In this document: positions 25,217 to 35,044 of the stretch, in pieces
Layout: each line of letters starts with the position of its first letter
Position numbering within the stretch: the stretch's first letter is position 1
Source: Bradyrhizobium sp. Ai1a-2
GTDB lineage: Bacteria; Pseudomonadota; Alphaproteobacteria; Rhizobiales; Xanthobacteraceae
Assembly (NCBI RefSeq): GCF_000426245.1
Contig: NZ_AUEZ01000008.1
Location: 1 to 64,000, forward strand
DNA: 64,000 bases
Reading direction: 5' to 3'
Translations under genes and position numbers: made by a program
Notes under the pieces: generated by a model
What the model was told of the DNA's origin: nothing
The model's database searches: none
The model's input: only the letters and a program-made list of their open reading frames with translations

Positions 25217-26026
25217 CTACTCCGCCGGATTGGTGGCGCCGGGTGTGCCGCCGGTCGAGCTCCGGGCGGCCGCGGCCTTCCTTTCGACGATGCGCACGGC
25301 GATGATGGCGCCCTCGTAGAGGGCCAGCAGGGGGATCGCGAGCGAGGCCTGGCTCAAGACGTCCGGCGGGGTCAGGACCGCGGCAATGATGAAGGCGATG
25401 ACGATGAAATAGCGCCGCTTCTCGCGCAGCATCTGCGAGGTCACGATGCCGATGCGGCCGAGCAGCGTCAGGATCACCGGAAGCTGGAACGCGATACCGA
25501 AAGCGAAGATCAGCGACATCATCAGCGACAGATACTCGCCGACCTTCGGCAAAAGCTGGATCTGCGCCGTCTCCTCGCCGCCCATCTGCTGCATGCCGAG
25601 CGAGAACCGCACCAGCATCGGCAACACCACGAAATAGACCAGCATCGCGCCGGCCACGAAGAACACCGGGGTTGCGATCAGATACGGCAGGAACGCGCTG
25701 CGCTCGTGCCGATAGAGTCCGGGCGCCACGAACTTGTAGATCTGGGTTGCGACGATCGGAAACGAGATGAAGCCGGCGCCGAACAGCGCAAGCTTGAGCT
25801 GGGTGATGAAATATTCCAGCAGCGCGGTGTAGATGAATTTCGAATTCTCGGGGCCGGCGACCCAGACGAACGGCCACACCAGCACGTTGTAGATCTGCTT
25901 GGCGAAGAAGAAGCAAAAGATGAAGGCCACGCCGAAGCCGAGCAGCGCCTTGATCAGCCGCGAGCGCAGCTCGATCAGGTGGTCCATCAACGGCGCCTTG
26001 CTGGCTTCGATGTCTTCGGCGCTCAT
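25217..26026 (-). CDS. tatC: TatC, twin-arginine translocase receptor subunit
   Basis: The 269-residue membrane protein has six hydrophobic segments. It contains '[24 protein letters not shown]' at the N terminus, the '[31 protein letters not shown]' signature and '[27 protein letters not shown]' type sequence. TatC recognises twin-arginine signal peptides of folded substrates; the FAH-family protein at 5890-6681 is a likely client. It overlaps tatB by ATGA. Confidence 0.96.
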   Translation of the reverse strand: MSAEDIEASKAPLMDHLIELRSRLIKALLGFGVAFIFCFFFAKQIYNVLVWPFVWVAGPENSKFIYTALLEYFITQLKLALFGAGFISFPIVATQIYKFVAPGLYRHERSAFLPYLIATPVFFVAGAMLVYFVVLPMLVRFSLGMQQMGGEETAQIQLLPKVGEYLSLMMSLIFAFGIAFQLPVILTLLGRIGIVTSQMLREKRRYFIVIAFIIAAVLTPPDVLSQASLAIPLLALYEGAIIAVRIVERKAAAARSSTGGTPGATNPAE

Positions 26027-26562
26027 GACGCTTTGGCGCTCTTTTGCACGTCGGGCACTTCAGGCGTGTCCTGCGGCGCTTCCGGCTGCGGCTCAGCCTC
26101 TTTGACGATCGCGAGCAGCTCGTTCGCCGCCGCGTGCGCTTCGGCTTCGATAAAGGTCTCCGGCGTAGGCGTAGCCGGCGTCGTTGGAATTACCGGCGTA
26201 TCGCCCGCCGATGTCGGCGGCAGGAGAGCGGCCGGCTCATCGGCAGGCCTGGTCTCCGCAGGCTTTTCGATGTCGCCGATCTGCAGGGCGTCGTTGACGT
26301 CCTTCTGCAGCGACGTCATGACGTTGCCGCTGGCAATGCCCGTGGCGGCTTCCCTGACATCGTCGAAGCCCTTCTTGAGCTCGGCCATCTCGGCCTCGCG
26401 CATGGCCTCCTGGAACTGGCCCTGGAATTCGGCGGCCATCCGGCGCGCCTTGCCCATCCACTGGCCTACCATCCGCAGCACGCCAGGGAGTTCTTTCGGG
26501 CCGATGGCGATCAGCGCGACGACCGCGATGACGACCAGTTCACTCCACCCGATATCGAACAT
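26023..26562 (-). CDS. tatB: TatB, twin-arginine translocase subunit
   Basis: The 179-residue protein begins '[30 protein letters not shown]' with the single membrane helix and the GPKELP hinge typical of TatB, followed by an amphipathic helix and a long Pro/Ala/Glu-rich tail. It forms the substrate receptor with TatC. Its stop overlaps the tatC start. Confidence 0.94.
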   Translation of the reverse strand: MFDIGWSELVVIAVVALIAIGPKELPGVLRMVGQWMGKARRMAAEFQGQFQEAMREAEMAELKKGFDDVREAATGIASGNVMTSLQKDVNDALQIGDIEKPAETRPADEPAALLPPTSAGDTPVIPTTPATPTPETFIEAEAHAAANELLAIVKEAEPQPEAPQDTPEVPDVQKSAKAS

Positions 26563-26647
26563 GAAAGATTCCGCTCACGCGCAAATAACCCCCGCTCTTG
26601 TAACAGGATTTGGGGGCGCGCGCGTTTTTTCTCAATGAACGTCCATC

Positions 26648-26697
26648 GCGTTTTCAAGCGAAATGGGCATCGGTTTCGCGCGAAGAAAACGCGTCAG
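26648..26697 (+). repeat. GCGTTTTCAAGCGAAA family element
   Basis: A degenerate copy of the family at 9421, 13534 and 34941: GCGTTTTCAAGCGAAATGGG, CATCGGTTTCGCGCGAAG, AAAACGCGTCAGAC. It lies between tatB and tatA, which are 142 bp apart, so the element interrupts the tat operon without breaking any gene. Confidence 0.65.
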
Positions 26698-26704
26698 ACA
26701 AGTC

Positions 26705-26941
26705 CTAGACGGCCTTGCTGCCGACGTCCGACCGTGCCGTCGACGGCGCCGCATTGTGATCGATCGACTTCACCGGCTCGGCGGGCTTTTCCGCAGTCTT
26801 GTCATCGTCCTGCATGCCCTTCTTGAAGGCCTTGATGCCCTGCGCGACATCGCCCATCAGGTCAGAAATCTTGCCACGGCCGAACAGCAGCAGGACCACT
26901 GCGATCACGACGATCCAGTGCCAAATGCTAAGCGAACCCAT
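26705..26941 (-). CDS. tatA: TatA, twin-arginine translocase pore subunit
   Basis: The 78-residue protein has '[43 protein letters not shown]', a single membrane helix with the FGRGKI hinge and the amphipathic helix characteristic of TatA, then a short charged tail. It oligomerises to form the transport path. GGAGGG lies about 9 nt before the ATG. Confidence 0.95.
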   Translation of the reverse strand: MGSLSIWHWIVVIAVVLLLFGRGKISDLMGDVAQGIKAFKKGMQDDDKTAEKPAEPVKSIDHNAAPSTARSDVGSKAV

Positions 26942-27100
26942 CCTGCAAACCCTCCAAAGATGACCGGCGCACCGGCCTTAGCTTCGACCGGAACGTAGGC
27001 CCGCAGGGTCTCAAAAACAAGGACCTAGGCCGCGGCAAATCGCTGTCGCGGCTACGCAATATTGCTACCGGTTAACCTACGGCGTTCCGGCTGCCCCGCG

Positions 27101-27835
27101 TCAGGCTGACTCGTTGCCGCCGCCCTGCTCGGGCTCAGGCTCGGCGGCCGGCGCCAGCAACAGTTCCAGATTGTCGCCGGGCTCGAGCGGATCCTCATCC
27201 TCGCGAAGCGTCGGATCATCCGATGGGTTCGGAACATTGAAGCCGGACGGCAGGCGCGAATCCAGCAGACCAGTTCCCTTCAGTTCATCGAGACCCGGCA
27301 GGTCGCTAAGCGCCTCCAGGCTGAACTGCGAAAGGAACGCCTCCGTAGTGCCGAAGGTGAGCGGCCGTCCCGGCGTCTTGCGGCGGCCGCGCGGGCGGAT
27401 CCAGCCGGTTTCCAGGAGCACGTCGAGCGTACCCTTGGAGGTGACCACGCCGCGGATCTCTTCGATCTCGGCGCGAGTCACCGGCTGGTGATAGGCGACG
27501 ATCGCCAGCACCTCGATTGCCGCGCGCGACAGCTTTTTCGTTTCTGTCGTCTCGCGCGTCATCAGCCAGGCGAGATCGCCGGCGGTGCGGAATGTCCACT
27601 TGTTGGCGACGCGGACGAGATTCACCCCGCGCGGGGCATACTCCGCCTGCAGTTGCGCCAGCGCTGCCTTGACGTCGACGCCCTCAGGCATGCGCTTGGC
27701 CAGGGTGGCCTGGTCCATCGGCTCGGCGGAGGCGAACAGCAGGGCTTCGAGAAGCCGCAATTCCTCGGGCCGCGCCTGCGGATCGGTGACATGCTCCTCG
27801 GCATCTTCCATGCGCTTTTCCGCCAGGCTTGCCAT
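27101..27835 (-). CDS. scpB: ScpB, SMC-associated segregation protein
   Basis: The 244-residue protein binds ScpA and, through it, the SMC ATPase to form the condensin complex. Visible are 'LRLLEALLFASAEPMDQATLAKRMPEG' and 'LSRAAIEVLAIVAYHQPVTRAEIEEIRGV', which form the two winged-helix domains, and an acidic C-terminal tail. I chose the ATG at 27835 because GAAGGAGA lies 6-8 nt upstream; an earlier in-frame ATG at 27856 has no such site. Confidence 0.93.
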   Translation of the reverse strand: MASLAEKRMEDAEEHVTDPQARPEELRLLEALLFASAEPMDQATLAKRMPEGVDVKAALAQLQAEYAPRGVNLVRVANKWTFRTAGDLAWLMTRETTETKKLSRAAIEVLAIVAYHQPVTRAEIEEIRGVVTSKGTLDVLLETGWIRPRGRRKTPGRPLTFGTTEAFLSQFSLEALSDLPGLDELKGTGLLDSRLPSGFNVPNPSDDPTLREDEDPLEPGDNLELLLAPAAEPEPEQGGGNESA

Positions 27836-27856
27836 GGCTCGGTCTCCTTCTTCCAC

Positions 27857-28687
27857 TTACTCGGCCGTAAGGTCCGGCGCGGTGGCACCGGGTACTTGCG
27901 GCAAACGCTTTCGAAAATAGAGCGGCGCGAACGCTTGGCTCTGGTTCAGCTCCATCTCGCCTTCGCGCACCAATTCCAGCGCGGCGGCGAAACTCGACGC
28001 GAACACGGTTGCCCGCTGCGACGGTTCAACGACGTAGCTCGTGAGAAATTCGTCGAGGCAGCTCCAATGCTCGGCATCGGCAGCACCGACCAGTCGCTCG
28101 AGCGAGGCACGCGCCTCGGCGAGCGACCACACTGTGCGTTTGGCCAGATGCACGCTTGCGAGCACGCGCTGCTGGCGCTGCACGGCGTAGGCCGTGAGCA
28201 GGTCGTAGAGCGTCGCTGTGAACTTCGGATGCTTGATCTCGGCGATGGACTCCGGATTGCCACGCGGAAAGATATCGCGCTGGAACTGCGGCCGGTTCAT
28301 CAGCCGGTTCGCCGCTTCCCGAATCGCCTCGAGCCGCCGCAGCCGGTTGGCGAGCGCGGTTGCCATCTCCTCAGCGGTCGGCCCTTCCGCCGCCGGCGGC
28401 TCCGGCAATAACAGCCGCGATTTCAGGAAGGCGAGCCACGCCGCCATCACCAGATAATCGGCGGCAAGCTCCAGCCGGATCTTCCGCGCCGCTTCGATGA
28501 ATTGCAGGTACTGGTCGGCGAGCGCCAGGATCGAGATCTTGGACAGGTCGACCTTCTGCTGCCGCGCCAGCGTCAGCAGAAGGTCGAGCGGGCCCTCATA
28601 GCCGCCGACGTCGACCACCAGAGCCGGCTCGTCCTCGCCGATTTCAGCCGGCCGGCCGGTCTCAAATGACAGAATTTCCGCGGTCAT
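27857..28687 (-). CDS. scpA: ScpA, SMC-associated kleisin
   Basis: The 276-residue protein is the kleisin of the SMC complex. 'YEGPLDLLLTLARQQKVDLSKISILALADQYLQFIE' is the N-terminal family block, followed by 'AADYLVMAAWLAFLKSRLLLPEPP', and a C-terminal winged-helix region ('AASLELVREGEMELNQSQAFAPLYFRKR' type). It overlaps nagZ by four bases (ATGA) and precedes scpB, forming one operon. Confidence 0.94.
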   Translation of the reverse strand: MTAEILSFETGRPAEIGEDEPALVVDVGGYEGPLDLLLTLARQQKVDLSKISILALADQYLQFIEAARKIRLELAADYLVMAAWLAFLKSRLLLPEPPAAEGPTAEEMATALANRLRRLEAIREAANRLMNRPQFQRDIFPRGNPESIAEIKHPKFTATLYDLLTAYAVQRQQRVLASVHLAKRTVWSLAEARASLERLVGAADAEHWSCLDEFLTSYVVEPSQRATVFASSFAAALELVREGEMELNQSQAFAPLYFRKRLPQVPGATAPDLTAE

Positions 28688-29706
28688 GCCGTACCTACTT
28701 GTCCTATCAAGGCATCCAGTTCGGCCCGTGCCGCCAGCCGGTCGAACGGAAGTGGCGGTTTTCGCGCTGCCAGCGCGCGGTTGGCGCGCTCCAGCGCCTC
28801 GCCGGTCAGTTCCGGCGTCTCGCGCGCAACGTCGCGCATCTCGTCGAGCTTGCCGTTGCAGTGCAGGACCATGTCGCAGCCTGCGCTGAGGATCGCCCGC
28901 GTCCGCTCGGCGATCGATCCCGAGAGCGCGTTCATCGACACGTCATCACTCATCAACAAACCCTGGAACCCGATACTACCGCGAATCACCTGTTGGATGA
29001 TTGTCGCAGAAGTCGTCGCCGGTTGGGCGGGGTCCAGCGCGCTAAACACAACATGTGCAGTCATCGCCATCGGCAGCTCCGCAAGCGGTCGGAACGCTGC
29101 AAAGTCAGTCCGGTCCAGCTCGGACCGCGCGCTATCAACGGTCGGCAGCCGGAAATGGGTGTCCGCAGTGGCCCGTCCATGACCCGGTATATGTTTCAGC
29201 ACCGGTAAAATGCCACCCTGCTCCAATCCATCCGTGACGGCGCGGGCAATGGCGGCCACCTTGGCCGGATCGGTTCCATAGGCACGGTTGCCGATCACGG
29301 CGTCGGCGCCTTGGACCGGCACGTCGGCCAGCGGCAGGCAGTCGACGGTGATCCCGAGATCCGCCAGATCGGCGGCGATCAGCCGCGCGCTGAGCCGCGC
29401 CGCGGTCAGCCCAAGCTGCGAATCACGATCGTACAGCGCTCCAAACACTGCTCCGGCGGGATAGACGGGCCAGTGCGGCGGTCCAAGCCGCTGCACTCGG
29501 CCCCCCTCCTGGTCGATCAGGACCGGCGCCTCGGGTTGACCCACGACCGAACGACATTCACGAACAAGTGCAGAGACTTGATCAGGAGTGTCAACGTTGC
29601 GCTTGAATAGGATGAAGCCCCACGGCCGTTCCGCGCGAATGAACTCGCGCTCGGCATCGGTCAGCTCAAACCCGGATACGCCGGTGATGAATGCTCGGTT
29701 TACCAT
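28684..29706 (-). CDS. nagZ: NagZ, beta-N-acetylhexosaminidase
   Basis: The 340-residue cytoplasmic glycoside hydrolase (family 3) removes GlcNAc from anhydromuropeptides during peptidoglycan recycling. Hallmarks are 'LIDQEGGRVQRLGPPHWPVYPA', the catalytic loop 'VLKHIPGHGRATADTH' with His acting as general acid/base, and 'GLLMSDDVSMNALSG' with the nucleophile Asp. The start at 29706 gives 'MVNRAFITGVSG', the usual N terminus; the longer frame has no supporting features. Confidence 0.94.
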   Translation of the reverse strand: MVNRAFITGVSGFELTDAEREFIRAERPWGFILFKRNVDTPDQVSALVRECRSVVGQPEAPVLIDQEGGRVQRLGPPHWPVYPAGAVFGALYDRDSQLGLTAARLSARLIAADLADLGITVDCLPLADVPVQGADAVIGNRAYGTDPAKVAAIARAVTDGLEQGGILPVLKHIPGHGRATADTHFRLPTVDSARSELDRTDFAAFRPLAELPMAMTAHVVFSALDPAQPATTSATIIQQVIRGSIGFQGLLMSDDVSMNALSGSIAERTRAILSAGCDMVLHCNGKLDEMRDVARETPELTGEALERANRALAARKPPLPFDRLAARAELDALIGQVGTA

Positions 29707-29752
29707 GCGGCCGATTAGGCCGCATGTATCCTGAGCGTCAAGGAAACCGCCG

Positions 29753-31267
29753 TTAATTCCTTTGGATGAGGCACTGTGGCCCACCGGCGGCCTTCAGGCT
29801 GCTGCAAACCTGCGTCGCCTGATCCAGGGAACTGAACGGACCGGCGAACGCGCGGTAGTACACCCCCTTCTCGCCGAGATCGACGCGCTTCACGAGCAAC
29901 GACTGCGAGCCGAGCACATTCGGATACTTGCCCTGCAGCGACTTGTAGGAAGCCTGAGCGTCCGCCTCGTTCCGCTGCGAGGAGACCTGAACCACATAGC
30001 CGCCGCTGCTCACGCTCGCAGTGGGGTTGGTCGAAGCGACCCGGGTCGGCGCCGGATCGGGCTGGGGTGCTCCGGGCGTCAGCGATATCGGCGCGTTGGC
30101 GCTCGCATTGGCGGTGGCCGGATTGCCGTGTGGCGGGCTCACGGACGCCGTCCGCGTAGCAGGCGCTGGCTTGGCCTGCGGAGCCGGCGCGGACGCCGGC
30201 ACCCCGGCATCAGCCGCATCGCCCTTGACCGAGAGCGTCCGGATCCGACGCGGCTCATTGTTCGGCAGCGTGCCGCTCGTGGTAAGCGGCGAACCTGCCG
30301 AGGGGGCTACACTCGCCACCGGCGGCGGATTGGCATTCTGGTTCAACGGCGGGAAGACCACGCGGGGACCGGTATTGGATGTGACGTCGACGGGCGTCTC
30401 CTCACGCGAGATGAGTTTTTCCGTGCCGTTACCGGACGCCATACGGTCTGGCGCCTTGCCACCACCATCCGGCTGCGCCGGCATGATCTTGGTCGGGCTG
30501 TTGTCGGCCTTGATGATCGGCGGTTCGCCGCTACGAGGCGACCCTACAAAGGTCCGGTAGGCAAAGGCTGCGCCGGTGCCCACCACCGCGAGCGCGAGCA
30601 CCGCTCCCACCGTAATCAGTCCACTGGATCGCTTGCGCGGCGGAGGTTCCTCGTCCTCGTAAGCGGCGCTCTGATAGGCGTAGGGATCTTCGGGGTAAGC
30701 TGCTTCGCGCTCAAAATCCTGCTCGCCGGCTTCGATCTGGCCATAAAGCGCATCGTCATAGCGCGACGCATCGAGCTGCTGCGCCGGCTCCTCGAGCGGC
30801 AACTCCTCGCGATATTGCGGCTCCGGCGCACGATATTCCGGCATCGGCACTGGTGCCGCCGCGTGCTGCGTGGCGTAGCGCTGTAGCGGGTGCACGGCGC
30901 TCGGCTGAAGATCCGGTTCTTCGTATTCGTCCCGCGACGGCGCAGCATACTGCTGCGGTGGCGCGACCTCGTGGCGGGTGCGCTGCATCCACGGCGGAGG
31001 TCCGGCCGGCAGGTCCACCTCCTCGTCTTCAGGCTGCGGCTGATAGCTCTGCGGGCGGACATTGGCCCGCGACTGCAGAGGATGCCGCGCCGGCTGCGGT
31101 TTGGGTGGACTGGGTGGACTGGACGGAGTGGCGGCATACGGATCGGCCTGTCCGATCAGCCGCGCCAATTCGGCCAACGGGTCTCCTTCGGCCCGACCCG
31201 CGGCATTGACGCCGCGATCATAGTCGAGGTCAGGAGGAAGAGTTCGGTTTTGATATCGATCAGCCAT
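29753..31267 (-). CDS. SPOR-domain membrane protein
   Basis: The 504-residue protein has a large Pro/Gln/Glu-rich cytoplasmic N-terminal part, one membrane helix ('LITVGAVLALAVVGTGAAFAY', about residues 215-235), a long low-complexity periplasmic linker, and a C-terminal SPOR domain ('GGYVVQVSSQRNEADAQASYKSLQGKYPNVLG ... VYYRAFAGPFSSLDQATQVCSSLKAAGGPQCLIQ'). SPOR domains bind glycan strands lacking stem peptides and localise proteins to the division septum. A frame extending to 31354 is open, but the ATG at 31267 ('MADRYQNRTL') is the better start. Confidence 0.9.
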   Translation of the reverse strand: MADRYQNRTLPPDLDYDRGVNAAGRAEGDPLAELARLIGQADPYAATPSSPPSPPKPQPARHPLQSRANVRPQSYQPQPEDEEVDLPAGPPPWMQRTRHEVAPPQQYAAPSRDEYEEPDLQPSAVHPLQRYATQHAAAPVPMPEYRAPEPQYREELPLEEPAQQLDASRYDDALYGQIEAGEQDFEREAAYPEDPYAYQSAAYEDEEPPPRKRSSGLITVGAVLALAVVGTGAAFAYRTFVGSPRSGEPPIIKADNSPTKIMPAQPDGGGKAPDRMASGNGTEKLISREETPVDVTSNTGPRVVFPPLNQNANPPPVASVAPSAGSPLTTSGTLPNNEPRRIRTLSVKGDAADAGVPASAPAPQAKPAPATRTASVSPPHGNPATANASANAPISLTPGAPQPDPAPTRVASTNPTASVSSGGYVVQVSSQRNEADAQASYKSLQGKYPNVLGSQSLLVKRVDLGEKGVYYRAFAGPFSSLDQATQVCSSLKAAGGPQCLIQRN

Positions 31268-31387
31268 CGTGATCTTGCATCCCCTTGGGGACAGCGCCAA
31301 GTCGCCTGCAACTTTCCTGGTACGAACGAGTTGGTCCCTGCCAATTACCCCCACGATCCCCGTCGCGAGAGGGCTTCGCCCTTGCTG

Positions 31388-33184
31388 CTACCGCATCTCG
31401 GTTGGGGCTTGGACGCCTAAAACAGCTAGGCCCGATGCCAGAACCGAGACGACGCCCTGGACCATTGCCAGTCGCGCCCTTGTGATCTCTGCATCATTAT
31501 TGATAATGAAGCGTAAATAGGGCAGATCACTTCCTTTGTTCCACAGCGCGTGGAACTCGCTGGCCAAATCATACAGGTAAAAAGCGATTCGGTGCGGCTC
31601 GTGTGCGACGGCCGCAGCCTCGATCATGCGCGGATAGAGCGCTAACTGCTTGAGCAGGCTGAGCTCTGCGGGGTCGGACAGCCTTTCCAGCGCCGCCCCC
31701 GAAAGATAGTCCCGCCGTGCGCCGTCCTCGTCCGGCAGGTCGGGCAGCACTTCCTGGCGCGCATTACGGAAGACCGAATGGCCGCGCGCGTGTCCGTACT
31801 GGACGTAGAACACGGCATTATCTTTGGTCTGCTCGATCACTTTCGCGAGGTCGAAATCGAGCACCGCATCGTTCTTGCGGAACAGCATCATGAAGCGCAC
31901 CGCGTCCGAGCCGACCTCGTCGACAACTTCGCGCAGCGTGACGAACTCGCCCGCGCGCTTCGACATCTTGACCGGTTCGCCGTCACGCAGCAGCCGGACG
32001 AGCTGCACGATCTTCACGTCGAGCTCCGCCCTGCCGGCGCTCACGGCTTTCACCGCCGCCTGCATGCGCTTGACGTAGCCGCCATGGTCGGCGCCGAACA
32101 CATCGATCAGATTGTGAAAGCCGCGCTCGAACTTATTGCGATGGTTGGCGATATCGGACGCGAAATAGGTGTAGGAGCCGTCCGACTTGATCAGCGGCCG
32201 ATCGACATCGTCGCCATAGGCGGTGGCGCGAAACAGCGTCTGCTCACGGTCTTCGTAGTCCTCGACCGGCTTGCCTTTCGGCGGCGGCAGGCGGCCCTCG
32301 TAGATGTCGCCCTTGTTGCGCAGGAAATCGATGGTCTCGGCAACCTTGTTGTTGCCGGTCTCGATCAGCGAGCGCTCCGAGAAGAATACGTCGTGCTTGA
32401 TGTTGAGCGCCGCGAGATCGTCCTTGATCTCGGCCATCATCATCGCGATCGCCTTTTCGCGCACGATCGGCAGCCATGCGGACTCGCGCATCGAGAGCAG
32501 CTTGTCGCCGTAGTCCTTGGCAAGCGCCTGCCCCACCGGCTTCAAATAGTCGCCGGGATAAAGCCCTTCCGGGATCGCGCCGATGTCCTCGCCCAGCGCC
32601 TCGCGGTAGCGGAGATAGGCCGAGCGCGCGAGCACATCGACCTGGGCGCCGGCGTCGTTGATGTAGTATTCTCGCGTAACGTCGAAGCCCGCGAACTGCA
32701 GCAGGCTGCACAGCGCGTCGCCGAACACCGCGCCCCGGCAATGGCCGACATGCATCGGCCCGGTCGGGTTGGCCGAGACGTACTCGACATCGACCTTTTC
32801 ATTCCCCCCGATCGTGCTGCGGCCATAGCCGGCACCCTCGCGCAGCATGTTGCGCAGCGCATCGGTCCAGACGTTTGGCTTGAGGGTCACGTTGATGAAG
32901 CCGGGGCCGGCGACCTCGACCGCGGCCACAAGCTCGTCCGCGCGCAATTTGGCTGCGATCTTCTCGGCAAGATCGCGCGGCTTGGCCTTGGCCTCCTTGG
33001 CGAGCACCATCGCGGCGTTGGTCGCCATGTCGCCATGGCTGGCCTCGCGCGGCGGCTCGACCACCACCCGCGAAAAGTCGATGCCATTAGGCCAATTGTC
33101 CTCGGCCGCGAGCGCGGCGCAGATCGCGTGCACGCGCGCGAGCACGTCGGCAAAAAGATGCGGAGAAGCTGGTTTGTCGGCCAT
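31388..33184 (-). CDS. argS: arginyl-tRNA synthetase
   Basis: The 598-residue class I synthetase has '[21 protein letters not shown]' (HIGH motif as HVGH) near residue 125, '[21 protein letters not shown]' (KMSKS motif as KMSKR) near residue 395, and a C-terminal DALR anticodon-binding domain ('[42 protein letters not shown]'). All parts are intact. It starts 9 bp after the dgt stop and is cotranscribed with it. Confidence 0.97.
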   Translation of the reverse strand: MADKPASPHLFADVLARVHAICAALAAEDNWPNGIDFSRVVVEPPREASHGDMATNAAMVLAKEAKAKPRDLAEKIAAKLRADELVAAVEVAGPGFINVTLKPNVWTDALRNMLREGAGYGRSTIGGNEKVDVEYVSANPTGPMHVGHCRGAVFGDALCSLLQFAGFDVTREYYINDAGAQVDVLARSAYLRYREALGEDIGAIPEGLYPGDYLKPVGQALAKDYGDKLLSMRESAWLPIVREKAIAMMMAEIKDDLAALNIKHDVFFSERSLIETGNNKVAETIDFLRNKGDIYEGRLPPPKGKPVEDYEDREQTLFRATAYGDDVDRPLIKSDGSYTYFASDIANHRNKFERGFHNLIDVFGADHGGYVKRMQAAVKAVSAGRAELDVKIVQLVRLLRDGEPVKMSKRAGEFVTLREVVDEVGSDAVRFMMLFRKNDAVLDFDLAKVIEQTKDNAVFYVQYGHARGHSVFRNARQEVLPDLPDEDGARRDYLSGAALERLSDPAELSLLKQLALYPRMIEAAAVAHEPHRIAFYLYDLASEFHALWNKGSDLPYLRFIINNDAEITRARLAMVQGVVSVLASGLAVLGVQAPTEMR

Positions 33185-33193
33185 GGGCGCCGC

Positions 33194-34405
33194 CTAACGC
33201 AAATCCGGGGTCGAGTCAAAAAGCCTGTTGTGCTCGATCAGGGCGTAGCGGTCGGTCATCCCGGCAATGAAATTACCGATCCGCCTGGCGCGTTCCGCCT
33301 CGGTCTCCGCCTCCCTGCCCTCCACCCACTCGGGCGGGAGGTCGCCCGGAAATTCCCGGTAGCGCGCGAACAGGTCGAACACGATCTGTTCGGCGTCGTC
33401 CATCACCCGCATCACCCGCTCGTGGCGGTACATCCGCTGCCAGAGGAAGGCCTTGATCTCCGCCTCCTCCTGGGCCACGGCGTCCGGAAACGCGATGAGC
33501 GGCCCGTTGTGACGGCGCACATCGTGGGCGGATTGCGGCTGCGCGGCGTCGAGCCGCCGGCTCGCCTCGGCGAACACCGCGCTGATGAAATGCGAGATCA
33601 ATTCGCGCACCAGTTCCGCGCCACGCCGGACTTCATCCAGAGCCGGATAGTGCCGGTCGATTTCCGCGATGATTTCCGCGGTCAGCGGCATCACCTTGAG
33701 CTCGTCGACCTTGAACAGCCCCGCGCGCAAGCCGTCGTCGATATCATGGGCATCGTAGGCGATGTCGTCGGCGAAGGCCGCGACCTGGGCTTCGAGCGAG
33801 GCAAAGCTCCATAGCTCCAGATCGTAGCTCTTGTTGTACTCGGAAATACCGATGGGGATGCCGCCCGTCTCGCGGTAGCGTCCGGTCGGCGCGCCGCTAC
33901 GCTGGGTCAGCGGACCGTTGTGCTTGACGATCCCCTCAAGCGATTCCCAGGTGAGATTGAGCCCGTCGAATTCCGGATAGCGGTGCTCCAGCGCGGTGAC
34001 CACGCGCAGCGCCTGCGCGTTGTGATCGAAGCCGCCATGGGGATTCAGGCACTTGTCCAGCGCCCGCTCGCCGGCATGGCCGAACGGCGGGTGTCCGAGG
34101 TCATGCGCCAGCGCCAAGGTCTCCGTCAGGTCCTCGTCCAGCCCGAGCTGGCGGGCCAGCGCACGGGCGATTTGCGCGACCTCCAGCGAATGGGTCAGCC
34201 GCGTGCGGTAGTGGTCACCCTCGTGGAACACGAAGACCTGGGTCTTGTGCTTGAGCCGCCGGAACGCGGTGGAATGGATTACACGGTCGCAATCCCGGCG
34301 AAAGGCGCTGCGGGTCCTGCTCGGGGCCTCCGCGAACAGCCGCCCGCGGCTGCGATCGGGGTCGCAGGCATAGGGCGCGCGGGGAGCAGCCATTCCGACC
34401 GACAC
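33194..34405 (-). CDS. dgt: deoxyguanosinetriphosphate triphosphohydrolase-like protein
   Basis: The 403-residue protein belongs to the HD-domain dNTPase family that hydrolyses dNTPs to nucleoside and triphosphate. The metal site is in '[22 protein letters not shown]' and '[20 protein letters not shown]', with a third segment '[17 protein letters not shown]'. The start codon at 34405 is GTG; an ATG four codons later (34393) is an alternative. It is divergent from erpA and begins the argS-scp-tat minus-strand block. Confidence 0.92.
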   Translation of the reverse strand: MSVGMAAPRAPYACDPDRSRGRLFAEAPSRTRSAFRRDCDRVIHSTAFRRLKHKTQVFVFHEGDHYRTRLTHSLEVAQIARALARQLGLDEDLTETLALAHDLGHPPFGHAGERALDKCLNPHGGFDHNAQALRVVTALEHRYPEFDGLNLTWESLEGIVKHNGPLTQRSGAPTGRYRETGGIPIGISEYNKSYDLELWSFASLEAQVAAFADDIAYDAHDIDDGLRAGLFKVDELKVMPLTAEIIAEIDRHYPALDEVRRGAELVRELISHFISAVFAEASRRLDAAQPQSAHDVRRHNGPLIAFPDAVAQEEAEIKAFLWQRMYRHERVMRVMDDAEQIVFDLFARYREFPGDLPPEWVEGREAETEAERARRIGNFIAGMTDRYALIEHNRLFDSTPDLR

Positions 34406-34500
34406 GGTATTTTAGTCCTTATCCATTTGATTCCGCTTCCTTCTGCACTTAACTATGGTGAGCGCGGGATACCAAATGAATTGGGTATGACGCTGCGGGT

Positions 34501-34570
34501 ATGATCCGGAGAAGTGGGTACCGGTTTTCCCACGCGATAAACGCAGAGCGTCTGCGCGGAGATCATGCTC
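34501..34570. repeat. GAGCATGATC element, copy 2 (long form)
   Basis: ATGATCCGGAGAAGTGGGTACCGGTTTTCCCACGCG at the left (quoted in outline) and GCGCGGAGATCATGCTC at the right, with an ACGCAGAGCGTCTGCG foldback between. It lies between the divergent dgt and erpA genes and its right end is 26 bp from the erpA start. Confidence 0.72.
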
Positions 34571-34595
34571 AAATAATAAGGCTTCGGAGCTTGCC

Positions 34596-34925
34596 ATGAC
34601 TGATTCTGTCACCATCACCGAGCGGGCCGCCCGCCGGATCGGTCAAATCCTCAAGAGCGAGGGTGACGGTGCGATGCTGCGTATTTCGGTCGAAGGCGGC
34701 GGCTGCTCCGGCTTCCAGTATAAATTCGACGTCGACCGCGCCAAGGCGGAAGACGATCTCGTGATCTCCCGTGAAGAGGCGGTGGTGCTGGTCGATCCGG
34801 CCTCTGCGCCGTTCCTGGCGGGGTCCGAGGTCGATTTTGTCGACGACTTGATCGGCGCGTCGTTCCGCGTCGTCAACCCCAATGCGACCGCCTCCTGCGG
34901 CTGCGGCACCAGCTTCTCGATCTGA
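34596..34925 (+). CDS. erpA: ErpA, iron-sulfur cluster insertion protein
   Basis: The 109-residue A-type carrier delivers [4Fe-4S] clusters to apoproteins. The three ligands are in 'GGGCSGFQYKF' and 'ASCGCGTSFSI'. The N-terminal 'VTITERAARRIGQILKSEG' helix and 'LVDPASAPFLAGSEVDFVDDL' segment match the ErpA/IscA family. Length is standard. It is monocistronic, with a repeat and a 22-bp palindrome downstream. Confidence 0.93.
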   Translation: MTDSVTITERAARRIGQILKSEGDGAMLRISVEGGGCSGFQYKFDVDRAKAEDDLVISREEAVVLVDPASAPFLAGSEVDFVDDLIGASFRVVNPNATASCGCGTSFSI

Positions 34926-34940
34926 TATCCGCTATCTCAG

Positions 34941-35044
34941 AGCGTTTTCGAGCGAAGTGGATACCGGTTCGCGTGAAGAAAACGCGTCAAAACTAGAACG
35001 CTAGAGTTCTCGGTTCTGATTCATCAGAACCGAGAACTCTAGCG
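34941..35044. repeat. GCGTTTTCGAGCGAAG element with 22-bp terminal palindrome
   Basis: An intact copy of the family (34941-34992) followed by a 22-bp perfect stem: 34999-35020 pairs with 35023-35044 around only TC, so in practice the innermost few pairs would open. The palindrome covers the stop codon (35039-35041) of the minus-strand amidohydrolase and lies downstream of plus-strand erpA. It is well placed to end transcription in both directions. Confidence 0.8.

Noticed and set aside
31778..33814. 678-codon plus-strand open frame
   Set aside because: Antisense to argS and dgt, both of which have complete family motifs.
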